Source: Salinicoccus carnicancri Crm (GTDB taxonomy: Bacteria; Bacillota; Bacilli; Staphylococcales; Salinicoccaceae). From it: a DNA stretch of 64,000 bases. Below are positions 25,611-34,069 of the stretch, in pieces. The notes under the pieces were generated by a model, which was not told the DNA's origin, did no database searches, and worked only from the letters and a program-made list of their open reading frames with translations. Both the position numbers and the translations under genes were made by a program. The first letter of the stretch is position 1, and each line of letters starts with the position of its first letter. The stretch is taken from positions 434,001 through 498,000 of the forward strand of contig NZ_ANAM01000001.1 in NCBI RefSeq assembly GCF_000330705.1, written 5' to 3'.

Positions 25611-26585
25611 ATGATTGCAGTAAACTGGAACAAAGAAGATGACATGACCAACGTATTCTGGCGTCAGAACATTTCACAGATGTGGGTGGAGACGGAATTC
25701 AAAGTCTCAAAGGACCTTGCATCATGGGAAGGCATGTCGGATGATGAAAAAGATACATTCAAGAAAGTCCTGGCCGGTCTGACCGGCCTCGACACCCACC
25801 AGGCGGACGACGGCATGCCGCTCATCATGCTGCATACCGAAGATCTCAGGAAAAAAGCGGTGTATTCATTCATGGGAATGATGGAGCAGGTCCACGCCAA
25901 ATCATACTCCCATATCTTTACGACGCTGCTGCCGTCCAAAGAGACCGATGATCTGCTGGATAACTGGGTTCTTGAAAACGAAGAGCTCAAATTCAAGGCG
26001 GACAAGATCGTGAGCCGCTACCATGAGCTGTACGGCAGGAACCCGTCCCTGTATGACCAGTACATGGCGCGTGTTGCAAGCGTATTTCTGGAATCTTTCC
26101 TCTTCTACTCAGGATTCTATTACCCGCTGTACCTGGCCGGACAGGGCAGGATGACAACAAGCGGTGAAATTATCAGGAAGATCCTGCTGGATGAATCCAT
26201 CCACGGAGTATTCACCGGCCTTGATGCGCAGATGATGAAAGCGGAACTGACGGACGAGGAGCAGGAGCGTGCGGATAAAGAGATGTACGAACTGCTCAAA
26301 GAACTGTACGCCAATGAAGAGAAGTACACGAAGGATCTGTACGACAAACTCGGCCTGACAGAAGATGTGCTGAATTATGTCCAGTACAACGCGAATAAAG
26401 CGCTCGCGAATCTGGGTTATGATGCATACTTCGAAGAGAAGTCATTCAACCCGATCATTGAAAACGCACTGGATACGACGACGAAGAACCACGATTTCTT
26501 CAGCGTCAAAGGTGACGGCTATGTGCTCGCGCTCAATGTCGAGCCGATCCAGGATGAGGATTTCGTCTTTGATGAAGTAAAATAA
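25611..26585 (+). CDS. nrdF: Class Ib ribonucleoside-diphosphate reductase beta subunit NrdF
   Basis: NrdF holds the metal-tyrosyl radical cofactor. The 324-residue protein is full length. Metal ligands appear in MMEQVHAKSYSHIF and LLDESIHGVF; the radical tyrosine should lie just after the first helix. The C-terminal tail DEDFVFDEVK is the segment that docks into NrdE. The AAAGGAG ribosome site precedes the ATG. It ends the nrdIEF operon. Confidence 0.96.
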   Translation: MIAVNWNKEDDMTNVFWRQNISQMWVETEFKVSKDLASWEGMSDDEKDTFKKVLAGLTGLDTHQADDGMPLIMLHTEDLRKKAVYSFMGMMEQVHAKSYSHIFTTLLPSKETDDLLDNWVLENEELKFKADKIVSRYHELYGRNPSLYDQYMARVASVFLESFLFYSGFYYPLYLAGQGRMTTSGEIIRKILLDESIHGVFTGLDAQMMKAELTDEEQERADKEMYELLKELYANEEKYTKDLYDKLGLTEDVLNYVQYNANKALANLGYDAYFEEKSFNPIIENALDTTTKNHDFFSVKGDGYVLALNVEPIQDEDFVFDEVK

Positions 26586-26597
26586 AAAGATTCACAG

Positions 26598-26630
26598 GCC
26601 CCTGTATGCCGCCGGCATGCAGGGGCTTTT
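26598..26630 (+). terminator. Intrinsic terminator after nrdF
   Basis: GCCCCTGTATGCC and GGCATGCAGGGGC arms with a 3-base loop, then TTTT. Confidence 0.9.
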
Positions 26631-26721
26631 CTGCCGCCCGGCCAGCGGCCGGAGCAATTGGGTTGACTTTTCATATATATGTCATATGATTAAGGTAGAG
26701 TTTTTCAACTGAATACTATGA

Positions 26722-26858
26722 TTCTTTCGGGGCAGGGTGGAATTCCCAACCGGCGGTAAGCTTTGAAGCGAGCCCGCGACCCGTACTGTTTCTACGGTAC
26801 GGCTGATTCAGTGCAAGTCTGAAGCCGACAGTCAGAGTCTGGATGGGAGAGAGAAGAC
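26722..26858 (+). promoter_or_regulatory. FMN riboswitch (RFN element) of the riboflavin operon
   Basis: The conserved RFN core is readable: GGGGCAGGGTGGAATTCCC, then ACCGGCGGTAAG, AGCCCGCGACCCG, a variable hairpin built on GTACtgtttctacgGTAC, GATTCAGTGCAAGTCTGAA, GCCGACAGT, and the closing GTCTGGATGGGAGAGAG. FMN binding is expected to favour the terminator hairpin at 26961-26994 and stop transcription of the rib genes. A -35-like TTGACT and a -10 lie in 26660-26700. Confidence 0.96.
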
Positions 26859-26960
26859 ATGCAGCGTATATCGGGAGGCGCTTATTTGCGTTACCCGGAA
26901 ATGGTACGTTATGTTTGGTATTGCTTTTTTGCAATGCTTATTTCTGCATACATTAATCGA

Positions 26961-26994
26961 CGCCGGAGGATATGATGATATCCTCCGGCGTTTT
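26961..26994 (+). terminator. Riboswitch-controlled terminator
   Basis: Perfect arms CGCCGGAGGATAT and ATATCCTCCGGCG around a 4-base loop, followed by TTTT, between the FMN aptamer and ribD. The CCTCC segment may compete with aptamer-proximal pairing. Confidence 0.88.
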
Positions 26995-27014
26995 CATATT
27001 CAGGAGGGAAAAAC

Positions 27015-28049
27015 TTGAATCGATATATGAAGATGGCACTTGACCTTGCCGGAATGACCCAGGGCCAGACAGGAAAGAACCCGCCGGTAGGTGCAGTCGT
27101 CGTCAAAGACGGCAGTATCATAGGCATGGGGGCGCATTTCGGCTACGGCCAGCCGCATGCCGAAAGGCAGGCGCTCGCATCATGCAGCGTGGACCCTGCG
27201 GGCGCCGACATCTACGTGACGCTGGAGCCGTGTTCCCATCACGGGAAGACGCCGCCGTGCACCGATGCGATCATCGGGGCGGGGATCAGGAATGTTTTCT
27301 ATGCTGAACGAGACCTTAATCCCAAAGTGAGCGGGCATGAGGTATTGGCCCGTGCAGGGCTCCATGTGGAACATACGCCGTCGGATGGAGCCCGGGCGCT
27401 CTACAGGGAATTCTTCAATCACCTGGAGCGGGGCCGGCCGAACATCACGCTGAAATGCGCGGTGAGCGCGGACGGCAGGCTGGCACTGGGGGACGGCACA
27501 AGCAGGTGGATCACAGGGGAGGCGGCGCGGACGGATGTCCATTACGAGCGCAATGTGCACGACGCGATACTTGTTGGGGCGCATACACTGCTCCGTGATG
27601 ATCCGCTGCTGACCACACGGCTCGAGGGTGGCGGCCGGTCGCCCAGGCCGGTCGTCCTGCTCGGCAGCGGGGCGCTCAGGGAGGACCTTGGAATTTTCCA
27701 TCACCCCAGGCGGCCTGTCATCTACACGACGAATGAGGAAAATTTGAAATATGGAGACCGGTGTGATGTGAAAATCGGTGACTGGAGCCTTGAAGGTGTG
27801 CTCCGTGACCTTTATGAAATGAAGTTGACATCACTTTTTGTCGAGGGTGGTGCTTCTGTCCTCACATCGTTCATAAAAGAAGGGTTGTATGACCAGATAT
27901 TTTTATACGTTGCCCCGAAAATATTTGGAGAATCGAAGCACAGTCTGTTCAAGGAGGGCATACCTTCCATGGACAGGGCGGTGCAGCTGGAACTGGTTGA
28001 TGTTGAGAAGCTCGGGCCGGATTTGAAAATAACCTACAGAAAGGCTTGA
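27015..28049 (+). CDS. ribD: Bifunctional riboflavin deaminase/reductase RibD
   Basis: RibD deaminates and then reduces the pyrimidine product of GTP cyclohydrolase II. The N-terminal deaminase has the zinc sites HAERQAL and EPCSHHGKTPPCTDAI. The C-terminal reductase domain begins near residue 145 with ITLKCAVSADGRLAL and includes FVEGGASVLTSFI. Length 344 is a little under the usual 360. The start is TTG at 27015 with a perfect AGGAGGGA upstream. It is the first gene of the ribD-ribE-ribBA-ribH operon. Confidence 0.95.
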   Translation: MNRYMKMALDLAGMTQGQTGKNPPVGAVVVKDGSIIGMGAHFGYGQPHAERQALASCSVDPAGADIYVTLEPCSHHGKTPPCTDAIIGAGIRNVFYAERDLNPKVSGHEVLARAGLHVEHTPSDGARALYREFFNHLERGRPNITLKCAVSADGRLALGDGTSRWITGEAARTDVHYERNVHDAILVGAHTLLRDDPLLTTRLEGGGRSPRPVVLLGSGALREDLGIFHHPRRPVIYTTNEENLKYGDRCDVKIGDWSLEGVLRDLYEMKLTSLFVEGGASVLTSFIKEGLYDQIFLYVAPKIFGESKHSLFKEGIPSMDRAVQLELVDVEKLGPDLKITYRKA

Positions 28050-28054
28050 GCAAT

Positions 28055-28660
28055 ATGTTTACAGGAATAATCGAACAGGTTGGCAGAGTTGAGAGGACGA
28101 CGGATACAGGTGAGCTTACGGCATTTGAGATTGAAACAGGAATCTTCGGTGACATCGCACTCGGGGATTCCATCAGCGTGAACGGCACGTGCCTGACGGT
28201 AACGGAGATAAAAGAGGGGTTATTCACAGTGGAAATGGTGAACGCGACGAAACGCATCACGAGCCTCGGCTCTGTTACCGACGGCGACGAAGTGAACCTG
28301 GAGCGTGCCCTGACCCTGTCGACACGTCTCGGCGGCCACATGGTGTCCGGGCATGTTGACGGCACCGGTGAAGTGACGGATATCAGCCATGACGGGGAGG
28401 CGATGGTCATGCGGATCAGAGTGCCGGACCGCCTGATGAAGTACATGCCGGAAAAGGGGTCGGTGGCGGTGGACGGCATCAGCCTGACACTGTTCGACAC
28501 TGCGGCGGACTCATCTGAAATCATATTGAATCTGATCCCGGGGACGCGCGGACGGACGACGCTTGCCAATAAAGGGCGGGGCGACATTGTAAATATTGAA
28601 GCGGATATGCTGATGAAGCATGTTGAGCATCTGCTTGGGGCGGGTGCTGGGCATGTTTGA
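28055..28660 (+). CDS. ribE: Riboflavin synthase alpha subunit RibE
   Basis: It dismutates two 6,7-dimethyl-8-ribityllumazine molecules to riboflavin. The start MFTGIIEQVGRVE is the family hallmark, and the two internal lumazine-binding repeats show as the paired blocks LGDSISVNGTCLTV and GSVAVDGISLTL. Length 201 is normal. I chose ATG 28055; a TTG at 28046 would add only three residues. Its end overlaps the ribBA start. Confidence 0.94.
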   Translation: MFTGIIEQVGRVERTTDTGELTAFEIETGIFGDIALGDSISVNGTCLTVTEIKEGLFTVEMVNATKRITSLGSVTDGDEVNLERALTLSTRLGGHMVSGHVDGTGEVTDISHDGEAMVMRIRVPDRLMKYMPEKGSVAVDGISLTLFDTAADSSEIILNLIPGTRGRTTLANKGRGDIVNIEADMLMKHVEHLLGAGAGHV

Positions 28661-29825
28661 TTCCATAGAAGATGCAGTCCGCGAGCTGAAACAGGGCAGA
28701 CTGGTGATTGTAGTGGATGATGAAACCCGTGAAAATGAGGGGGATCTCATCGGCATTGCGGATTTTATTACAGCGGATGAAGTGAATTTCATGGCGACAT
28801 ATGCGCGTGGGCTGATCTGCACGCCCGTGACGTCTGAAATCGCCCGCCGGGCCGGGCTCACACCGATGGCCGCACAAAACAGCGATCCCTACAGCACAGC
28901 TTTCACCGTATCGGTGGATCATGTGTCGGGGACGACGGGCATAAGCGCCCATGAGCGGTTCGACACGATCCGTGCCCTGGCGGACACGGATATGAAACAG
29001 ACGGATTTCAATACGCCCGGTCACGTCTTCCCGCTCGTTGCGAAAGACGGCGGCGTCATCGAGCGCATGGGGCACACGGAAGCGGCTGTGGATCTGGCAA
29101 AACTTGCCGGCGGTTCACCGGTCGGTGTCATCTGTGAAATCATGAATGATGACGGCACGATGGCGCGGGTCGATGACCTCGAAGTGTATAAAGAGAGGCA
29201 TGGCCTGAAAATGATCACGATTGAAGATCTGCAGAAATATATGAAGAAACACTCCGGTGTGACGCTTGAGAGCACGGTCAAACTGCCGACGGATTTCGGG
29301 GATTTCAAAATGTACGGCTTCGTGGACAACACCACCGGCAAGGAGCATCTGGCTCTTGTGCACGGCACTTTATCCCCGGAAATGAACGTCCGGATCCATT
29401 CGGAATGCCTGACGGGTGACGTCTTCCACAGTCAAAGATGCGACTGCGGGGACCAGCTCAAGCGCGCAATGAAGATCATGAGCAGTGAAGGTGGTGTCAT
29501 CCTCTATATGAGACAGGAAGGCCGCGGCATCGGGCTTATCAACAAACTGAAGGCCTACGAACTGATAGAGCAGGGATACGACACCGTCAGTGCCAACCAA
29601 CATCTCGGCTTCGATGCCGATCTCAGGGAGTATGACGTTGCGGCTGAGATGCTGAAACAGCTCGGCATCCGCACCGTCACACTGCTTAGCAACAATCCGC
29701 GGAAGATCAGAGGCCTCGAAGCCGAAGGGCTCACTGTCAACCGCCGCAGCCATATCGTTAAAGCCAACGTCGTAAATAAGGATTATCTGAAAACGAAAAA
29801 AGATAAACTTGGACATCTACTCTAG
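28653..29825 (+). CDS. ribBA: Bifunctional RibBA: DHBP synthase / GTP cyclohydrolase II
   Basis: It makes both riboflavin precursors: 3,4-dihydroxy-2-butanone 4-phosphate and the pyrimidine from GTP. The N-terminal DHBP synthase has [13 protein letters not shown] and [10 protein letters not shown]. The C-terminal cyclohydrolase has the zinc site [17 protein letters not shown] and RQEGRGIGL. The ATG at 28653, which overlaps the ribE stop, gives [15 protein letters not shown] and 390 residues, in line with homologues. An earlier in-frame start would lie well within ribE. Confidence 0.95.
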   Translation: MFDSIEDAVRELKQGRLVIVVDDETRENEGDLIGIADFITADEVNFMATYARGLICTPVTSEIARRAGLTPMAAQNSDPYSTAFTVSVDHVSGTTGISAHERFDTIRALADTDMKQTDFNTPGHVFPLVAKDGGVIERMGHTEAAVDLAKLAGGSPVGVICEIMNDDGTMARVDDLEVYKERHGLKMITIEDLQKYMKKHSGVTLESTVKLPTDFGDFKMYGFVDNTTGKEHLALVHGTLSPEMNVRIHSECLTGDVFHSQRCDCGDQLKRAMKIMSSEGGVILYMRQEGRGIGLINKLKAYELIEQGYDTVSANQHLGFDADLREYDVAAEMLKQLGIRTVTLLSNNPRKIRGLEAEGLTVNRRSHIVKANVVNKDYLKTKKDKLGHLL

Positions 29826-29838
29826 GAGGCAGCCTCAA

Positions 29839-30306
29839 ATGAATAGGATAGAAACGAAAATAATCGGTACAGACTTGAAAATTGCGATAGTCGCAGGAAG
29901 GTTCAACGATTTCATCACCTCGCAGCTGGTGGACGGTGCGGAAGGCATGCTCGTCAGTCATGATGTGAAATCCGAGGATATAGACCTTGTGTACGTTCCG
30001 GGAGCATTTGAAATCCCGCTCGCGGCACAAACACTTGCCGAAAGCGGCAAGTACGATGCAGTCATCGGACTCGGCTGTGTCATCCGCGGCAGCACAACCC
30101 ATTATGACTACGTCTGCAACGAAGCGGCAAAAGGCATTTCCCAGGCAGGCATGAAAACAGGGGTGCCGGTCATGTTCGGGGTCATCACGACAGAGAACAT
30201 CGAGCAGGCCATCGAGCGCGCCGGTACAAAAGCAGGCAACAAAGGCGCCGATGCCGCAGCCGGCGCCATCGAAATGGCAAACCTGATGGCACATATCAGG
30301 AAGTAA
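29839..30306 (+). CDS. ribH: 6,7-dimethyl-8-ribityllumazine synthase RibH
   Basis: RibH condenses the two precursors into lumazine and forms icosahedral or pentameric shells in other bacteria. The 155-residue protein shows [30 protein letters not shown] and [15 protein letters not shown], with the catalytic His in the last block. The ATG 29839 is preceded by TAGGAGGC. It is the last rib gene and is followed by a terminator. Confidence 0.95.
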   Translation: MNRIETKIIGTDLKIAIVAGRFNDFITSQLVDGAEGMLVSHDVKSEDIDLVYVPGAFEIPLAAQTLAESGKYDAVIGLGCVIRGSTTHYDYVCNEAAKGISQAGMKTGVPVMFGVITTENIEQAIERAGTKAGNKGADAAAGAIEMANLMAHIRK

Positions 30307-30310
30307 GTGA

Positions 30311-30345
30311 CCGGGAGGCTGCAGGAGACAGCTTCCCGGCTTTTT
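30311..30345 (+). terminator. Intrinsic terminator after ribH
   Basis: CCGGGAGGCTG and CAGCTTCCCGG arms (one mismatch) are followed by five T. Confidence 0.85.
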
Positions 30346-30354
30346 GGTGAGCCC

Positions 30355-30646
30355 GGCTCTTATCATCGAAAGTGTATCGGCCATAAGAGAACGGCCTGCC
30401 TTATCATCGAAATGGAATCGAAGGCAGGAGCGGCATGGGCGCTTATCATCGGTTCTCGATCGAAAATAAGAGAACCGGTTGTCTTATTTTCGAAGTGAAG
30501 TCGTTAATAAGAGGAGGCCGGCTCTTATCATCGAAAGTGGATCGACCATAAGAGAACGGGTTGTCTTATCATCGAAATGGAATCGAAGACAGGAGCGGCA
30601 TGGGGGCTTATCATCGGTTCTCGATCGACAATAAGAGCCACTCCTG
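30355..30646. repeat. Array of seven 41-42 bp palindrome-containing repeats (array 1)
   Basis: The unit core TATCATCG (once TATTTTCG) begins at 30361, 30402, 30444, 30485, 30526, 30567 and 30609, a strict 41-42 bp period. Units contain short palindromes such as CTTATCATCGA paired with TCGAnnATAAG. Units 5-7 are near copies of units 1-3, so a 165-bp block (units 1-4) is itself partly duplicated. The same repeat occurs in opposite orientation at 51.9 kb. There are no unique spacers and no cas genes. I see no gene from the ribH terminator to 30790. Confidence 0.88.
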
Positions 30647-30790
30647 AAAAAAGCCGTTCTGCACACATCTGTCAAAATTATTTCAACCAACTTTCATATA
30701 TCGGTCAAATTCTGGTATATCATACATGCTAAAATGGATATCAGGTCTTTGGAATGTAACCGGGACAGAATAGCGGGAGGAGATTGGATT

Positions 30791-31207
30791 ATGAAATCAA
30801 GATTATGGATGACGGCTATGCTCGCAGGTGTGATTCTGCTGGGAGCATGCGGGAATGATGCCGATTCAGAGAGCAGGGACCATGGCTCACACGAAGAGGC
30901 GGACGAAGAAGTGAGGTCCCTGGAAGTGGATCTTGAAGTTCCCGGGACAGCAAAAGCGGGTGAGAAAGAAAGTTTCACTGCACATGTCACTTCGAATGAA
31001 GAGGATGTGACTGATGCGGACAAGGTCAGGTTCGAGATGCTTGATGCTGACGGCAACTCCCTGGACATGATTGAAGCGGAGCATTCTGAAAATGGCCTCT
31101 ACACCATAGGCTATACTTTCGAAGAGGGCGGGGAGTATTCCGTAATTTCCCATGTGGATGCCTACCAGCTTCACACAATGCCTGAAAAACAGATCACCGT
31201 CGAATAA
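30791..31207 (+). CDS. Lipoprotein with YtkA-like domain
   Basis: A 138-residue predicted lipoprotein: the signal peptide ends in the lipobox LLGAC at about residues 16-20. A short acidic, His-containing linker follows (DHGSHEEADEE), then one beta-sandwich domain of the YtkA/FixH type from about residue 40, with YTIGYTFEEGGEYSVISHV as its last strands. Family members are extracytoplasmic and some are linked to copper handling or to oxidase assembly; the role here is not known. GGGAGGAG precedes ATG 30791. The upstream in-frame extension lacks a signal and is unlikely. Confidence 0.75.
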   Translation: MKSRLWMTAMLAGVILLGACGNDADSESRDHGSHEEADEEVRSLEVDLEVPGTAKAGEKESFTAHVTSNEEDVTDADKVRFEMLDADGNSLDMIEAEHSENGLYTIGYTFEEGGEYSVISHVDAYQLHTMPEKQITVE

Positions 31208-31312
31208 AATCCTCCGGCCTGAGTGTGTTTAAACAGCGGGTCATAATTGTATTGTGGATCGTTAAGGTTTACAATGTATATATAATTCATTGTAGAAATT
31301 CAGGAGGTAGCC

Positions 31313-31990
31313 ATGGAGTTGCAGGATAAGACGTATGTTGTGTCAAACGCCGCGAAATCACTGGGCAGAGAGCTGTCGATGGATTTGGCGGAACAGGGTG
31401 CGAACGTGATTTTGGCCGGCGTCGACCATATTGAGCTGGACAACCTCCTGGAAGAACTTCAGGAAAGTTCGGAAGGGAACCATAAGGTGGTCATGCTTGA
31501 GCAGTCGAAGGAGATAGACTGGATGGCCATCATGGAGGAAATACAGGAAGAGTACAGTACACTGAACGGCATCATACTTGTACATACGATTTTCACTGAG
31601 AACCGTTCGGTGTATGATGTTTCTTTCGACGAGTTCAACCAGGTGATGTATGAACATGTCTGGGGGACATATCTCGGCATCCGCACGCTCCGTCCGATGC
31701 TGAAGGATGAACGCGATGCCAAGATCATCAATGTCATAGAACCTTCGTTTGAAGATGTGTTCGAAAGGAATCTGTACTATACAGTGACGGGCGCAATCGA
31801 AGCACTCACGCATTCCACGGCTATTGAACTCAGGAAAGAGGATGTGGATGTTTATGCACTCAGCTACCGTCCCTCGATCAGAGAAGGGGAGTCGCCGGAG
31901 CGTTCCAATCCGGAGGCGCTCCGCACAGTGATGTCCATCCTGTCCGGCGGGGGGAGTGCACCGACGGGGGAAACGATCATCATCAACTAG
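31313..31990 (+). CDS. SDR-fold protein lacking the catalytic Lys (probably non-enzymatic)
   Basis: A 225-residue Rossmann protein of the short-chain dehydrogenase/reductase fold. The N-terminal strand-turn-helix is YVVSNAAKSLGRELSMDLAE, where the usual TGxxxGxG is replaced by SNAAKSLG. The active site normally reads YxxxK; here it is YTVTG (residues 156-160), so Lys is Gly. The usual catalytic Ser position, 13 residues earlier, is Glu. The NNAG motif is also missing. It may bind a nucleotide or protein without catalysis. AGGAGGT precedes the ATG; a terminator follows. Confidence 0.75.
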   Translation: MELQDKTYVVSNAAKSLGRELSMDLAEQGANVILAGVDHIELDNLLEELQESSEGNHKVVMLEQSKEIDWMAIMEEIQEEYSTLNGIILVHTIFTENRSVYDVSFDEFNQVMYEHVWGTYLGIRTLRPMLKDERDAKIINVIEPSFEDVFERNLYYTVTGAIEALTHSTAIELRKEDVDVYALSYRPSIREGESPERSNPEALRTVMSILSGGGSAPTGETIIIN

Positions 31991-32015
31991 ACAATTGTTA
32001 ATGTTTTGTGAACAA

Positions 32016-32048
32016 AACCGGCCGTCTGTGATGACGGCCGGTTTTTTT
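32016..32048 (+). terminator. Intrinsic terminator after the SDR gene
   Basis: AACCGGCCGTC and GACGGCCGGTT arms with a 6-base loop, followed by a T run. Confidence 0.9.
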
Positions 32049-32071
32049 ATATGTAAATATTCAAACTTCAG

Positions 32072-32132
32072 TTGAAAATCAAATATTTCACTGTATAATT
32101 GGAACCATGGTTATCATTGATAATCATTATCA
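32072..32132 (+). promoter_or_regulatory. Promoter and Fur box of the siderophore-uptake operon
   Basis: A sigma-A promoter is visible: TTGAAA at 32072-32077 and TATAAT at 32094-32099, 16 bp apart. Just downstream, at 32118-32132, is TGATAATCATTATCA, a perfect 7-1-7 Fur box. It covers the expected start of transcription, so iron-loaded Fur should block the operon. Confidence 0.9.
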
Positions 32133-32148
32133 GTTAAGGTGGCTTTCT

Positions 32149-33117
32149 ATGATAGGAAAATTATTCAGATTAGACGTACTTATAGTATTACTTTTTCTTT
32201 TATCGGTCCTGTCTATGTTTGTAGGCGTTGTTGAACTGCATCCGAGAGATATATTCAGCCTGAGTGAAGATCAGCAGAGCATACTTCTGAACAGCCGGCT
32301 GCCCCGTACTGTATCGATTATCATTGCCGGGGCATCGCTTGCAGTCTGCGGACTGATCATGCAGCAGCTGACACGCAACAAATTCGTCTCTCCGACGACA
32401 GCAGGAACGATGGACTGGGCACAGCTCGGCATCCTTATCGGCCTGGTATTTTTTCCGGGAGTGAGCATGCTGGGCAGACTTGCATTCGCGTCAATTCTGG
32501 CGGTCGTGGGCACGCTGCTCTTCATGCAGATTATCAACAGGATAAAGTTCAAGGATATCATATTCGTCCCGCTCATCGGTCTGATGCTTGGCGGTGTGAT
32601 TTCAAGCATAAGCACATTCATCGCGCTCCGGACGAATATGCTCCAGGCGATTTCCGGCTGGATGCACGGCAGTTTTTCCACACTGGTTGCCGGCAAGTAT
32701 GAAATTCTCTACATAAGCATCCCGTTGTTCATACTGGCGCTGCTGTACGCAAACCAGTTCACTGTTGCCGGCATGGGAGAGGATTTCTCCAAGAATCTGG
32801 GTCTCAATTACCAGAGAGTACTTTACATAGGCTTGTTCATCACAGCAGTCATCACAGCACTGGTCGTCGTATCAGTCGGTATGCTCCCGTTCCTCGGGCT
32901 TATCGTGCCGAATGTCGTCTCGGTATTCAGGGGCGACCACCTCCGGAGCACCATTTTCCTGACAGCGGTACTAGGGGCGGTGTTCGTCATGATATGTGAT
33001 GTAATAGGCCGTGTCGTCATCTACCCTTATGAAATCTCAGTGGGGCTGACAATTGCGATCATCGGCGGTTTTGTTTTCCTATTCCTGATATTCAGGAGGG
33101 CCGGGGCAAATGCTTAG
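32149..33117 (+). CDS. sstA: Iron-siderophore ABC transporter permease SstA
   Basis: First permease of a FecCD-family heterodimer that imports catechol-type siderophores or catecholamine-iron in staphylococci. It has nine to ten hydrophobic segments and the FecCD signatures LPRTVSIIIAGASLAVCGLI near the N-terminus and LGLIVPNVVSVFRGDHLR, the segment that contacts the ATPase. ATG 32149 is chosen because AAGGTGG lies 7 bases before it; an earlier in-frame ATG falls inside the Fur region. It overlaps sstB by 8 bases. Confidence 0.88.
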   Translation: MIGKLFRLDVLIVLLFLLSVLSMFVGVVELHPRDIFSLSEDQQSILLNSRLPRTVSIIIAGASLAVCGLIMQQLTRNKFVSPTTAGTMDWAQLGILIGLVFFPGVSMLGRLAFASILAVVGTLLFMQIINRIKFKDIIFVPLIGLMLGGVISSISTFIALRTNMLQAISGWMHGSFSTLVAGKYEILYISIPLFILALLYANQFTVAGMGEDFSKNLGLNYQRVLYIGLFITAVITALVVVSVGMLPFLGLIVPNVVSVFRGDHLRSTIFLTAVLGAVFVMICDVIGRVVIYPYEISVGLTIAIIGGFVFLFLIFRRAGANA

Positions 33118-34069
33118 AATGACGAATAATAAGTTGTTATTGATATTGACCGCGGGCGCCATCGGTGCTGTGGCACTGTACATGCTCTATGATCTGAATC
33201 CGGCAATCTACTTCTATCAGCTGCCGTCGCGGACGAAGCGGGTTGTTGCGATTGTCATCGTGGGTGTTGCGATTGCGGTATCGACGGTGATATTTCAGAC
33301 GATAGTCAAAAACAGGATCCTGACGCCATCCATAATGGGGCTGGACTCCGTTTATGTATTCATACAGACATCCATGATATTTTTCGGCGGCGCATCTTCA
33401 GCAATTGTGCTGAACAGCAAGGCGAATTATTTTGTCAGCATGCTGCTGCTTGTAATCTTCACGTTGTTTGTCTTCAGGTATTTATTCAGATTCACGAAGA
33501 ACAATGTGTTCCTGCTGCTGCTTATCGGTATCATTCTCGGTACCCTGTTCGGCAACCTGGCCACATTCATGCAGATGATGATCAGCCCCGAGGACTTCCT
33601 GATCCTGCAGAACAGCCTGTTCGGCTCATTCAGTGCAGTTGATGAGTCACTGCTCGGGATCACGGGCGTCATCGTCCTGTTGTGCGTTCTGTTTGTGCTC
33701 AGAGATTTCAATTCACTCGATGTCATGTCGCTCGGCCGGGACCATGCCATGAACCTTGGTGTGGACTACGACAGGAAAGTATCCCAGCTGCTCATCGTCA
33801 TTGCGATCCTTGTTTCGGCGGCAACAGCGCTTGTCGGTCCGATGATGTTCCTGGGGCTTCTGGTTGTAAACATCGCCCACGAGCTGTTCAGCACATACCG
33901 GCACTTCTATCTGATCATCGGTTCAGTGCTGATCAGTGTCATCACGCTTGTGCTCGGTCAGATGACGATACAGTTCATGTTCGACGGCGGTGTCGAACTG
34001 AGTGTCATCATCAACCTGGTTGGTGGTGTATACTTCATTTATCTAATGCTTAGGAGGAGTAAAGTATGA
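33110..34069 (+). CDS. sstB: Iron-siderophore ABC transporter permease SstB
   Basis: Second permease of the pair, 319 residues with about nine hydrophobic segments. It shows LPSRTKRVVAIVIVGVAIA, LTPSIMGLDSVYVFIQT and the coupling loop LGLLVVNIAHELFSTYRH. AGGAGGG lies 10 bases before ATG 33110. Coupled by overlap to sstA and by 4 bases (ATGA) to sstC. Confidence 0.88.
   Translation: MLRMTNNKLLLILTAGAIGAVALYMLYDLNPAIYFYQLPSRTKRVVAIVIVGVAIAVSTVIFQTIVKNRILTPSIMGLDSVYVFIQTSMIFFGGASSAIVLNSKANYFVSMLLLVIFTLFVFRYLFRFTKNNVFLLLLIGIILGTLFGNLATFMQMMISPEDFLILQNSLFGSFSAVDESLLGITGVIVLLCVLFVLRDFNSLDVMSLGRDHAMNLGVDYDRKVSQLLIVIAILVSAATALVGPMMFLGLLVVNIAHELFSTYRHFYLIIGSVLISVITLVLGQMTIQFMFDGGVELSVIINLVGGVYFIYLMLRRSKV

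Noticed and set aside
30355-30646. CRISPR array
   Set aside because: The period is regular, but there are no unique spacers: the variable parts are themselves repeated between units. No cas genes are present. The same applies to 51883-52240.
31313-31990. SDR gene as a pseudogene
   Set aside because: The frame is complete, with a ribosome site and terminator; only catalytic residues are replaced, which points to changed function rather than decay.
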